Below, one piece after another: positions 50,434 through 58,488 of a stretch of DNA of 64,000 nt (its first letter is position 1; each line of letters starts with the position of its first letter). The position numbers and the translations under genes are program-made. The notes below the pieces were generated by a model. It saw nothing but the letters and a program-made list of their open reading frames with translations. It was not told where the DNA came from and ran no database searches. Source of the stretch: Larkinella sp051857545 (GTDB lineage Bacteria > Bacteroidota > Bacteroidia > Cytophagales > Spirosomataceae); the NCBI RefSeq assembly GCF_051857545.1, contig NZ_JBPZHB010000004.1, positions 310,001 to 374,000 of the forward strand. Direction: 5' to 3'.

Positions 50434-50559
50434 AAGCAGGAGTTAAGAGTGATGAGTTAAGAGTGATGAGTTAAGAGTTAAGAGTTAAAAAGAACGCGTC
50501 AGCTTAACTCTTAACTCTTAACTCTTAACTCTTAACTCATCACTCTTAACTCCTGCTTC
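50433..50559. repeat. Heptamer-array palindrome E (55-bp stem)
   Basis: Left arm 50433-50487 and right arm 50505-50559 match as inverted copies in 53 of 55 positions. The arms are heptamer arrays (GAGTTAA, GAGTGAT left; TTAACTC, ATCACTC right). The 17-nt loop ends AACGCGTCAGCT (50493-50504), identical to the loop end of C. The left arm begins on the last base of the TAG stop codon of the dehydratase gene; the array precedes the susC-like gene by 36 nt. Confidence 0.95.
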
Positions 50560-50595
50560 ATCACTCATTTCCTACACCCTTATCTCTTCCTGAAC

Positions 50596-53500
50596 ATGAA
50601 AAAACCTGTAAAAATCCTGGTATTTCTGCTGGTTCTGGGCCAAACCCTGGCCTTTGCCCAGAACAACCGCGTGACCGGCAAAGTCATCGGTGCCGACAAC
50701 AAGGCGCTTCCCGGCGTGAATGTGCTGGTGAGCGGAACCACCGTAGGTACGGTTGCCGATGCCGACGGCAACTACGCCATCAATGCGCCATCCGATGCTT
50801 CGCTGGTCTTTTCGTACATCAGCTACATCACCCAAACCGTTGCGGTCAACGGCCGTTCGGTGATCAACGTGCAACTGGTGGAGGATACCAAAAATCTGAA
50901 CGAAGTGGTCGTAACGGCCCTCGGGATCAAACGGGAAGCGAAAACGCTGGGCTATGCCACGGCCACGGTCAACGCCGACCAGATTTCGACCAACCGCAGT
51001 CCGAACCTGATGACCGGTTTGCAGGGAAAAATGGCGGGGGTCAACATCTCGACCATGTCGACCGGGCCGGGCGGCAGTTCCAAAATCCGGATTCGGGGCC
51101 AGTCATCGTTCAGCGGACAAAACAACCCGCTGATTGTGATCAACGGCGTTCCGGTCGATAATTCCAACTATGCTCTCGGCGGTAACTTCGGAAACCGCTC
51201 GGCCAACAGCTCAGACGGGGGCGACGGTCTTTCGAGCATCAACCCCGACGACATCGAAACGATGACGGTTTTGAAGGGTGCCACGGCAGCCGCCCTGTAC
51301 GGATCGCGGGCGAAAGATGGTGTGGTGATGATCACAACCAAAAGCCGGGGGGCGGGCAAAGGCTTCGGGGTGGAATACAACACCAATTTTACGACCGACA
51401 CGCCCCTGGATTTTACGGATTTTCAGTATGAATACGGCCAGGGTGAGGGCGGTATTCGGCCCACAACGCCCAACCCGACTTCGGGCGTCTGGAGTTTCGG
51501 CGAAAAATTCCAGCCCGGCATGACGCAGGTGCTGTTCGACGGCGAAGTCTATCCCTACGAACCGGTGCGCAACCGTGTCCGGCAATTCTACAACATCGGA
51601 ACCAATTTTACGAACACCCTGACGGTTTCCAACAACACCGAAAATGGCGGTTTCAGCCTTTCGTTTGCCAACACAGACAACAAGGCCATTACGCCCAACT
51701 CGGATTTCAACCGGAAAACCATCAACCTGGGCTTCTCGCAGAACATCAACAAAAACCTGGTTGCCAGCGGAAACATCAACTATTCCAACGAATACAACCG
51801 CAACCCGACGCAGCTCAACACCCAGGACTTTGCTACGCCCACGGTGGTGATGACCCTGGCGAACTCGATGCCGTTTGAAGCCCTCAAAAACAATCAGGTG
51901 CTGCCCAATGGCGATGAGTTCGTGTTTTCGCGGTTTCTGGTACGGAACAATCCCTATTATTCGGTGAACTACCACTTCGAGAACATCAAGCGCGACCGGC
52001 TTTTTGGCAACGTCGCGCTGAAATACCAGTTTACGAAATGGCTGTATTTGCAGGGACGGCTGGCGCAGGATTTGTACACCCGGAACCAGGATTACAACAT
52101 TCCGAACGGCTACGCGCCCATTGCCAAAGCACCGGCGGGGTACGTCAACGGGTCGTATACGCAGGATGTGCGCAAGTTTGTGGAACGGAATTATGACTTC
52201 ATTCTGGGCGGAAACCACACGTTCGGGAACATTGGCGTCGATGTTACTCTCGGTGGAAACCAGCGGTTTGTGCGGATGGACTACAACAGCGTGGCGGTGC
52301 AGGATTTTGTGCAGCCCGGTTTGTATACGGTGATGAATGGGCGGGTTAAAAACCCCCTGTACAGTTTGTCGGAACGGAAAATCAATTCGCTGTATGCGGC
52401 TGCGACCATCTCCTACAAGGAATATCTGTTCCTGAATGCCACTGCGAGAAATGACTGGTTTTCAACTCTTTCGCCCGAAAATCGCAGCATCCTGTATCCC
52501 TCGGTGACCGGTAGTTTCGTGTTTTCGCAGGCCTTTACCAACCTGCCCACCTGGCTGACGTTTGGGAAGATCCGTGCCGCGTATGCGCAGGTGGGTGACG
52601 ATAACGTAAGCCCGTATTCCAACGCGTTGTTTTATGCCGTCAACAACAACAACTTCCCGACGCCTTCCGGCCAACTGGTTCCGGTGGGGGGGATCAACGC
52701 GTCGTCGGTGCCGAACCGCAACCTGCGGCCGTTGCGGGTATCGGAAGCCGAAGGCGGTATTGAGCTGAAATTCTTCAACAACCGATTGGGCCTCGACTTT
52801 ACGTATTACCGGAAAATAACGGAAGATCAGATTCTGGCGACGCAGGTTTCGGATGCGTCGTCGTATACCAACAAACTGATCAACGTCGGCAAAAGCATGA
52901 ACAAAGGGATCGAGGTATTGCTGACTGGCACGCCCATCAATACCTCGGCGTTTCGTTGGGATGTCAGCGCCAACTTTGCCTACAACACGTCCGAGGTACT
53001 GACGTTGGGGTTGGGCGTGGCCGATACCATGATTACCGTCGGCGGTTCGGGGGGCAGCACGCTCCGGCAGGTGGTGGGCAAACCCATTGGGCAGTTGTTC
53101 ACATTTAATTACCTCCGCGATGCGCAGGGACGGCAGGTGTTCGACAAAGGGAGCGGGCGGCCATTGCGCAACAACACGCCGGTGAACGTTGGAAATGCGT
53201 TGCCGAAGTATTTTGGCGGTTTTACCAATACCTTCAATTACAAAGGTATAACGCTTTCCGCCCTGATCGATTTCAAATTAGGTCACAAAATGATTGGCGG
53301 TCAGAACATGAATTACCTGCGCCACGGATTGCACAAAAAGACGCTCGATGGCCGGGCCGAAGGCTACGTGATTGGCAAAGGCGTGAACCCGGACGGCGAA
53401 GTGAACACGACGCGCTCCGCCGTTCAGCCGTTCTACGAAACGCCCAATGTGCTCGGGATTTACGAGGATTTTATCTACAACGCCGGGTTCTGGAAACTCC

Positions 53501-53730
53501 GTCAGCTTACACTGGGCTATGATTTTACGAAGCTGCTGCCGCAGAAATTTTTCATCAAAGGCATTCGCCTGAGTGCGGTCGCCAACAACGTGGCGGTTTT
53601 GAAAAAATGGACCGAAAACATGGACCCGGAAATGGTAAACAACGCTTCGGATAATGCGACCGGTCTGGATTTCTGGCCAAGCTTGCCCCCAACCCGCAGC
53701 ATGGGTTTCAACCTGAACATCAAGTTTTAA
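50596..53730 (+). CDS. SusC/RagA-type TonB-dependent outer-membrane transporter
   Basis: 1044 residues. Signal peptide (MKKPVKILVFLLVLGQTLAFAQ), carboxypeptidase-like domain (about 25-100, VTGKVIGADNKALPGVNVLVSGTTVGTVADADGNY), then plug domain starting LNEVVVTALGIKREAKTLGYATATVNADQ, with IRIRGQSSFSGQNNPLIVINGVPVDN, and a 22-strand barrel ending MGFNLNIKF. This is the standard SusC arrangement. It forms the outer-membrane channel that, with the SusD-like lipoprotein 27 nt downstream, imports an oligosaccharide or acid sugar using TonB energy. Its partners in this block suggest a galactonate- or uronate-type substrate. Confidence 0.95.
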   Translation: MKKPVKILVFLLVLGQTLAFAQNNRVTGKVIGADNKALPGVNVLVSGTTVGTVADADGNYAINAPSDASLVFSYISYITQTVAVNGRSVINVQLVEDTKNLNEVVVTALGIKREAKTLGYATATVNADQISTNRSPNLMTGLQGKMAGVNISTMSTGPGGSSKIRIRGQSSFSGQNNPLIVINGVPVDNSNYALGGNFGNRSANSSDGGDGLSSINPDDIETMTVLKGATAAALYGSRAKDGVVMITTKSRGAGKGFGVEYNTNFTTDTPLDFTDFQYEYGQGEGGIRPTTPNPTSGVWSFGEKFQPGMTQVLFDGEVYPYEPVRNRVRQFYNIGTNFTNTLTVSNNTENGGFSLSFANTDNKAITPNSDFNRKTINLGFSQNINKNLVASGNINYSNEYNRNPTQLNTQDFATPTVVMTLANSMPFEALKNNQVLPNGDEFVFSRFLVRNNPYYSVNYHFENIKRDRLFGNVALKYQFTKWLYLQGRLAQDLYTRNQDYNIPNGYAPIAKAPAGYVNGSYTQDVRKFVERNYDFILGGNHTFGNIGVDVTLGGNQRFVRMDYNSVAVQDFVQPGLYTVMNGRVKNPLYSLSERKINSLYAAATISYKEYLFLNATARNDWFSTLSPENRSILYPSVTGSFVFSQAFTNLPTWLTFGKIRAAYAQVGDDNVSPYSNALFYAVNNNNFPTPSGQLVPVGGINASSVPNRNLRPLRVSEAEGGIELKFFNNRLGLDFTYYRKITEDQILATQVSDASSYTNKLINVGKSMNKGIEVLLTGTPINTSAFRWDVSANFAYNTSEVLTLGLGVADTMITVGGSGGSTLRQVVGKPIGQLFTFNYLRDAQGRQVFDKGSGRPLRNNTPVNVGNALPKYFGGFTNTFNYKGITLSALIDFKLGHKMIGGQNMNYLRHGLHKKTLDGRAEGYVIGKGVNPDGEVNTTRSAVQPFYETPNVLGIYEDFIYNAGFWKLRQLTLGYDFTKLLPQKFFIKGIRLSAVANNVAVLKKWTENMDPEMVNNASDNATGLDFWPSLPPTRSMGFNLNIKF

Positions 53731-53757
53731 TCCGTTGAACGATCCTGAAAAGAAACC

Positions 53758-55305
53758 ATGAAAACGAAACTAAAACTCATTCTGGGCTTGCTGATGACGT
53801 TCAGTCTGCTCACCGGTTGCGACGATCAATTCGACGAAATCAACACCAACAAAGTCGATCCCACGACGCTGGCGCCGTCGTTCGTGATGAACAAAGCGAT
53901 CATCGACGCGACTTACCTCGACGGTTTCGGGACGCTGCAAATGCTGTGTTACGAATTCGGCATTGTGCAGCAGATCATCACGCCCTACGGCAGCTCACTG
54001 GCTGGGGCGAACTACAACCAGAACAACGTGAGCAACACGCCCCTGGTCTGGCAGAATTTTTACCGGAACGTGCTGAAACAGATTGTCGATGTGGTGGAGA
54101 AAACGAAAGAAGATGCCAACCGAACCAATCTGTATCACTCGGCCCGGATCTGGAAGGCGTATGCGTTCATGATTTTGACCGACACCTACGGCGACATTCC
54201 GTATTCCGAAGCGGCCAAGGGGTATATCAGCGAAATCACCTCGCCGAAATACGACTCGCAGGAAGTGATTTACAAGGACATCCTGAAGGAACTGGACGAA
54301 GCCTCGGCGGCCCTGGATGCGACGAAAGCCATTGAAACCACCGACATTTTATACGGAGGCAACGTGGCTAAATGGAAAAAACTCGGGTATTCGCTGATGT
54401 TGCGGGCCGCCATGCGCCTGACCAAAGTAGACCCGACCACCGCCAGAACCTACGTAACCAAAGCCGTGACCGGTGGGGTCATGCAGTCCAACGATGACAA
54501 CTCGGTGATGCGGCACACGGCTTTGTATAACAACTGGATTGCCAACCACTTACAGGCCCGCGAGAAAACAAATTTTTACCTGACTGCGCCGTTTGTGAAT
54601 TACCTCAAGACCAACAATGACCCGCGTCTGGGTTCGATTGCGGTCCGGTATGTGGGCGCGAAAGGCGGGCCGGAGCAGGTGGCTTCCCGCGCGTCGACCG
54701 ACCCGAAATTGCAGATCGGGATGCCGATGGGCTACGACAACGTGACGGTTTCGACCCCGGTGGTTCTGGCGCAATTCGGCGTTGCCAGCCTTTGGGATTT
54801 TACGCAGGTCAACCTGAACACGGTGTTGAAACTGGATGCGCCGGAGTTTCACGTCACACACTCGCAAACGCAACTGCTGCTGGCGGAGGCCGCCGTGCGG
54901 GGTTGGGTGACGGGGAATGCGGCTGATTTTTACGCCAAAGGCATTCGGGCGAACATGGAACAGATGGCTGCGTACGACGCCACAGCCGCCATCAAGGAAG
55001 ATGCCATTCAGGCGTATCTGGCGGCTCATCCCTTCGATACGGCCAAGGCGCTGGAGCTAATCAATACGCAATACTGGGTGTCGTCGTTCCTGAACGGCCC
55101 CGAATTGTTCGCCAATTTCCGCCGAAGCGGTTTTCCGACTTTATCCAAAAATCCCTATCCGGCTTCTGAAATAACCGAGGACTTCATTCGCCGGATGCCG
55201 TACCCCGACAGTGAAACCATCGTCAACCAGCAAAACGTCAATGCCGCCATCGCCCGGCAAGGGCCGAACACCTTGAGTACGCGGGTTTGGTGGGACAAAA
55301 AATGA
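53758..55305 (+). CDS. SusD/RagB-like substrate-binding lipoprotein (SusD-like_2 type)
   Basis: 515 residues. Lipobox LLTGC (C21). The mature start DDQFDEINTNKVDPTTLAPS matches the SusD-like_2 (PF12771-type) branch. Tetratricopeptide-like helices carry segments such as ARIWKAYAFMILTDTYGDIPYSEA and LLLAEAAVRGWVTGNAADFY. It lids the SusC channel and binds the substrate at the cell surface. It is 27 nt after susC, so co-transcribed. The period-ten palindrome H follows 7 nt after its stop. Confidence 0.93.
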   Translation: MKTKLKLILGLLMTFSLLTGCDDQFDEINTNKVDPTTLAPSFVMNKAIIDATYLDGFGTLQMLCYEFGIVQQIITPYGSSLAGANYNQNNVSNTPLVWQNFYRNVLKQIVDVVEKTKEDANRTNLYHSARIWKAYAFMILTDTYGDIPYSEAAKGYISEITSPKYDSQEVIYKDILKELDEASAALDATKAIETTDILYGGNVAKWKKLGYSLMLRAAMRLTKVDPTTARTYVTKAVTGGVMQSNDDNSVMRHTALYNNWIANHLQAREKTNFYLTAPFVNYLKTNNDPRLGSIAVRYVGAKGGPEQVASRASTDPKLQIGMPMGYDNVTVSTPVVLAQFGVASLWDFTQVNLNTVLKLDAPEFHVTHSQTQLLLAEAAVRGWVTGNAADFYAKGIRANMEQMAAYDATAAIKEDAIQAYLAAHPFDTAKALELINTQYWVSSFLNGPELFANFRRSGFPTLSKNPYPASEITEDFIRRMPYPDSETIVNQQNVNAAIARQGPNTLSTRVWWDKK

Positions 55306-55312
55306 GTTATTT

Positions 55313-55404
55313 CACGGAGTTAACCAGAGAACATCAGAGTTTATCAGAGTAAAAAGAAAAAAATATACTTTGATAAACTCTGATGTTCTCTGATTAGCTC
55401 TGTG
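55313..55404. repeat. Palindrome H with period-ten array (38-bp stem)
   Basis: Left arm 55313-55350 and right arm 55367-55404, 38 nt each, match in 34 of 38 positions; three of the four differences are G-U pairs in RNA. The arms contain CAGAG every ten bases (CAGAGAACAT, CAGAGTTTAT), a period of ten, not seven. The 16-nt A-rich loop is short. It sits 7 nt after the susD-like stop and 29 nt before the next start. Confidence 0.9.
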
Positions 55405-55433
55405 TAACAATACGTACTTAACCTGATTTAAAA

Positions 55434-56669
55434 ATGAAGAAATCGAGTATTTCCCGACGCACCGCCATCCAGTCGGTTCTGGGCGTAGCGGGCACCGCGA
55501 TCACGGCCTTGCCCCAGTCATCCTATGCGTCCAGCCCCGGCCAGTTCCGGGAGTATGGCAAAGTAAAAATCACCAAACTGGAAACCTTTCTGGTGAAACC
55601 CCGCTGGATTTTCCTGAAAATACACACCGACGTGGGTGTGGTGGGGTTGGGCGAGCCGCTGCTGGAAGGCCGGGCGTTGACGATCCAAACCGCCATCAAG
55701 GAAGTCGAGCCGTACCTGATTGGCAAAGATCCCCGGCACATTATTCACCACTGGCAGGCCATTTACCGGCACGCTTTTTACCGGGGTGGCCCCATTTTGA
55801 CGAGCGCCCTGAGCGGGATTGACCACGCCTTGTGGGACATCAAAGGCAAGCTGCTGAACGTACCGGTTTATGAACTGTTCGGCGGCCCCACCCGCGACCG
55901 CGTGCGAATTTATGGCCGGGCGAGCAATGCCGAGGACATGAAGAAACGGAAAGCGGAAGGCTACACGGTGATCAAAACCGGAATTGCCAAGAAAAATCCG
56001 GCCAATATTGTGGAGAATCCCCAGTTTGTGAAGTACGCAATCGATAATTTTGCCTCGCTTCGCGAAGCCGGTGGCCCGGAAATGGACATTGCCATCGACT
56101 TTCACGGCGCCATTTCGCCCCAACTGGCCAAAGTGCTGATCAAGGGGCTGGAACCGTATCAGCCGATGTTTATCGAAGAACCGTGTCAGGCGCAGAACGT
56201 GGATACGATGGTGGACATCGCGCGCGGAACCCATTTGCCCATTGCGACCGGCGAACGGATTTTTACGAAATGGGGCTTCCGCGAGATTCTGGAAAAGGGA
56301 GCCGCCAGCATCATCCAGCCGGACCTTTGCCACGCGGGCGGAATTACGGAAGGTCGGATCATAGCCGGCATGGCCGAAGCCTATTACGTGCCGATTGCCC
56401 CGCACAACCCGATGGGCCCCATTTCGTTGGCGGTCGGCTTGCATTTGGCCGCGAGCGTACCCAATTTTCTGGTGCAGGAGCAGGTTTCGCTGGGCGAGGG
56501 CTACCTGAAAAAACCGTTTAAACTGGAAAAAGACGGAACGGTATTGATCCCCTCGGGGCCGGGTCTGGGCGTCGAACTCGATGAGGCTCAGCTCAAAGAC
56601 AAAATCGGCCACGACTGGAAAAACCCGGAAACGTATAATGCACTGGATGGTTCCGTCGTCGATTGGTAA
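55434..56669 (+). CDS. dgoD: D-galactonate dehydratase-like enzyme, exported
   Basis: 411 residues. The N-terminus has a twin-Arg motif SRRTAIQSVLGVAGTAITALPQ, weaker than that of the other dehydratase but plausible for Tat. The enolase-fold part matches DgoD: D222-x-H224 (IDFHGAIS), E248 (MFIEEPC), E274 (IATGERIFTKWG), H324 (IAPHNPMGP). DgoD converts D-galactonate to 2-dehydro-3-deoxy-D-galactonate. The kinase and aldolase of the same pathway follow, which supports the call. Subcellular location (periplasm or cytoplasm) needs proof because E. coli DgoD is cytoplasmic. Confidence 0.85.
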   Translation: MKKSSISRRTAIQSVLGVAGTAITALPQSSYASSPGQFREYGKVKITKLETFLVKPRWIFLKIHTDVGVVGLGEPLLEGRALTIQTAIKEVEPYLIGKDPRHIIHHWQAIYRHAFYRGGPILTSALSGIDHALWDIKGKLLNVPVYELFGGPTRDRVRIYGRASNAEDMKKRKAEGYTVIKTGIAKKNPANIVENPQFVKYAIDNFASLREAGGPEMDIAIDFHGAISPQLAKVLIKGLEPYQPMFIEEPCQAQNVDTMVDIARGTHLPIATGERIFTKWGFREILEKGAASIIQPDLCHAGGITEGRIIAGMAEAYYVPIAPHNPMGPISLAVGLHLAASVPNFLVQEQVSLGEGYLKKPFKLEKDGTVLIPSGPGLGVELDEAQLKDKIGHDWKNPETYNALDGSVVDW

Positions 56670-56680
56670 TTGATTAGCAG

Positions 56681-56764
56681 TATACGGTTTTCGGTATCCG
56701 GTTTACGGTATGAGGGACTGGTGTGTCAGCTACCGAAAACCGAAAACCGTATACCATAAACTGA
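56681..56764. repeat. Heptamer-array palindrome F
   Basis: The left array (from 56681) contains GTATACG, GTTTTCG, GTATCCG, GTTTACG; the right array runs to 56764. TATACGGTTTTCGGT (56681-56695) pairs perfectly with 56739-56753. The loop ends GTGTCAGCT (56723-56731), close to the loop motif of C and E. It begins 11 nt after the galactonate dehydratase stop and ends 20 nt before the kinase ATG. Confidence 0.88.
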
Positions 56765-56784
56765 AACTTAAACCAGACTGGTTA

Positions 56785-57783
56785 ATGAGTAACTATTTAT
56801 TATGTTGTGACTGGGGGACTTCTTTTTTTCGATTGCGACTCATTGACCGGTCCGATTATCGACTCATCGAAGAAGTTACTTCGCAGCAGGGTATCGCCGG
56901 TATTTACACGAACTGGAAAGCGATTGGGGAGCGGGCCGGCATTGGAAAGGAACAGTTCTTTCGGGATGCGTTGGTAAAACAGATCGATTTACTCGCCAGC
57001 AATGCCGGGATTAAACTGGATCAGGTTCCCGTTGCGGTTTCGGGTATGGCTTCTTCCTCCATAGGAATGGACGAGATCCCGTATGCGTCTTTGCCCTTTG
57101 CGATGGATGGCAGTCAGGCCAGTTTTCGCCACTTCGATGCGACCGAAGCCTTTCCGCACGAGCTGATTTTGATTTCCGGCGTGAAGAGCCAGGAAGACGT
57201 GATGCGGGGTGAAGAAACGCAGTTGATTGGCTTAACCGCCCTCCTCGACCGGGAAGGAAACCGGCCCAACGAAGCCATTTTTATCTTTCCGGGCACCCAT
57301 TCCAAGCACATGTACGTGCAGGGGGGGCAACTCCTGAATTTTGAAACCTACATGACCGGCGAGGTTTTCAACCTGATGGCTTCCACCAGTATTTTAAAAG
57401 ACTCCGTGGACGTCAGCGGTTTTAACGACTTTTCGGAGACTCATCTGGCGGCATTCAAAGCGGGTCTTTCGGAGGCCGGTTCGCCACTTTTGAACCGACT
57501 GTTTACCGTTAGGACCAATCAGTTGTTTGGAAATTTAACGAAGCAGCAAAATGCGTTTTACCTGAGCGGACTATTGATTGGTGCCGAACTAAAACCGCTT
57601 CAGGAGAAGGAGGATTGGCAACTGGTTTTATGCAGTGGAACCAACCTGTTTCCCTTTTATAAACAGGCCATCGAAGACCTGAACTTAGCCGGCCGAACGA
57701 CCACCATAGCCGCCGAACGGATTGATAAAGCCGCCATCATCGGGCAGGTTATTCTGTTCCAAAATCAGAACCTAAACGTCTAA
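56785..57783 (+). CDS. dgoK: 2-Dehydro-3-deoxygalactonokinase
   Basis: 332 residues from ATG 56785 (MSNYLLCCDWGTSFFRLRLID); an upstream in-frame start lies inside palindrome F and is rejected. The DgoK family fold (ASKHA-like) starts with CDWGTSFFRLR, which is the phosphate-1 loop. Other blocks are ISGVKSQEDVMRGEETQL, IFPGTHSKHMYVQGGQL and SGLLIGAELKPL. It phosphorylates 2-dehydro-3-deoxygalactonate at C6 with ATP. The following aldolase splits the product. Cytoplasmic. Confidence 0.93.
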   Translation: MSNYLLCCDWGTSFFRLRLIDRSDYRLIEEVTSQQGIAGIYTNWKAIGERAGIGKEQFFRDALVKQIDLLASNAGIKLDQVPVAVSGMASSSIGMDEIPYASLPFAMDGSQASFRHFDATEAFPHELILISGVKSQEDVMRGEETQLIGLTALLDREGNRPNEAIFIFPGTHSKHMYVQGGQLLNFETYMTGEVFNLMASTSILKDSVDVSGFNDFSETHLAAFKAGLSEAGSPLLNRLFTVRTNQLFGNLTKQQNAFYLSGLLIGAELKPLQEKEDWQLVLCSGTNLFPFYKQAIEDLNLAGRTTTIAAERIDKAAIIGQVILFQNQNLNV

Positions 57784-57794
57784 GCCGTCATCGA

Positions 57795-58439
57795 ATGAGT
57801 CAGACTCTTTTCTCGTGGGATTTATTTAAAAAAGCCCCCATCATCGGCATTGTCAGAAATCTGGCGGCTGAGGATGTAATGCAAATTCTGCCGGTTTATC
57901 GAAATGCCGGACTTACCACCATTGAAATAACGATGAATACCGCCGGTGCCGAAGACCTGATCCGGTATGCTGTTGCGCAGGAACAAACCGGGCTGAACAT
58001 TGGTGCCGGAACGGTTTGTACGGAGCCGGAACTGGAACGGGCGCTGGCGGCTGGTGCGCAGTTTATCGTAACGCCCATTCTGAATGAGAACGTGATCCGG
58101 ACTTGCGTGGCGCGTGATATTCCCATCTTTCCGGGTGCTTTTACGCCTTCCGAAATTTACAAAGCCTGGTCGCTGGGGGCCAGTATGGTCAAGGTTTTCC
58201 CCGCGGCCTCCCTCGGTCATTCGTACCTGAAAGAAGTCAAAGGTCCGTTGAATCAGATCAAGCTGGTACCCACCGGCGGGGTGAGTCTCACCAACATGAC
58301 TGACTTCCTGAAAGCCGGAGCCGACGGACTGGGTATTGGTGGGCAACTCTTTGATAATAAACTGATTCAACAAAAAAACTGGGACGGTTTACAGCAGCAT
58401 TTCCGGCAGTTTGTCAACCAGCTCACGGCCAGTCAATGA
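57795..58439 (+). CDS. dgoA: KDPGal/KDPG aldolase
   Basis: 214 residues. Class I aldolase: Schiff-base Lys133 in ASMVKVFPAASLG, catalytic Glu44 in TTIEITMNT, and the GAGTV loop at 70-74. The family splits 2-dehydro-3-deoxy-6-phospho-gluconate and -galactonate to pyruvate and glyceraldehyde 3-phosphate; the place directly after DgoK favours the galactonate epimer. It starts 11 nt after the kinase stop and ends 49 nt before the transporter start, so it is in the same operon. Confidence 0.93.
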   Translation: MSQTLFSWDLFKKAPIIGIVRNLAAEDVMQILPVYRNAGLTTIEITMNTAGAEDLIRYAVAQEQTGLNIGAGTVCTEPELERALAAGAQFIVTPILNENVIRTCVARDIPIFPGAFTPSEIYKAWSLGASMVKVFPAASLGHSYLKEVKGPLNQIKLVPTGGVSLTNMTDFLKAGADGLGIGGQLFDNKLIQQKNWDGLQQHFRQFVNQLTASQ

Positions 58440-58488
58440 GTTCCACCTAACGTTTCCTACAGACTATTCACCCAAGACCCTAACCCGC

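Noticed and set aside
51211..52218. Long open frame opposite susC
   Set aside because: Shadow of the SusC barrel region; the sequence is not protein-like in composition and has no signal or motif.
55518..56612. Long open frame opposite the galactonate dehydratase gene
   Set aside because: It is an antisense shadow of a gene with complete catalytic motifs; no start signal or domain is visible.
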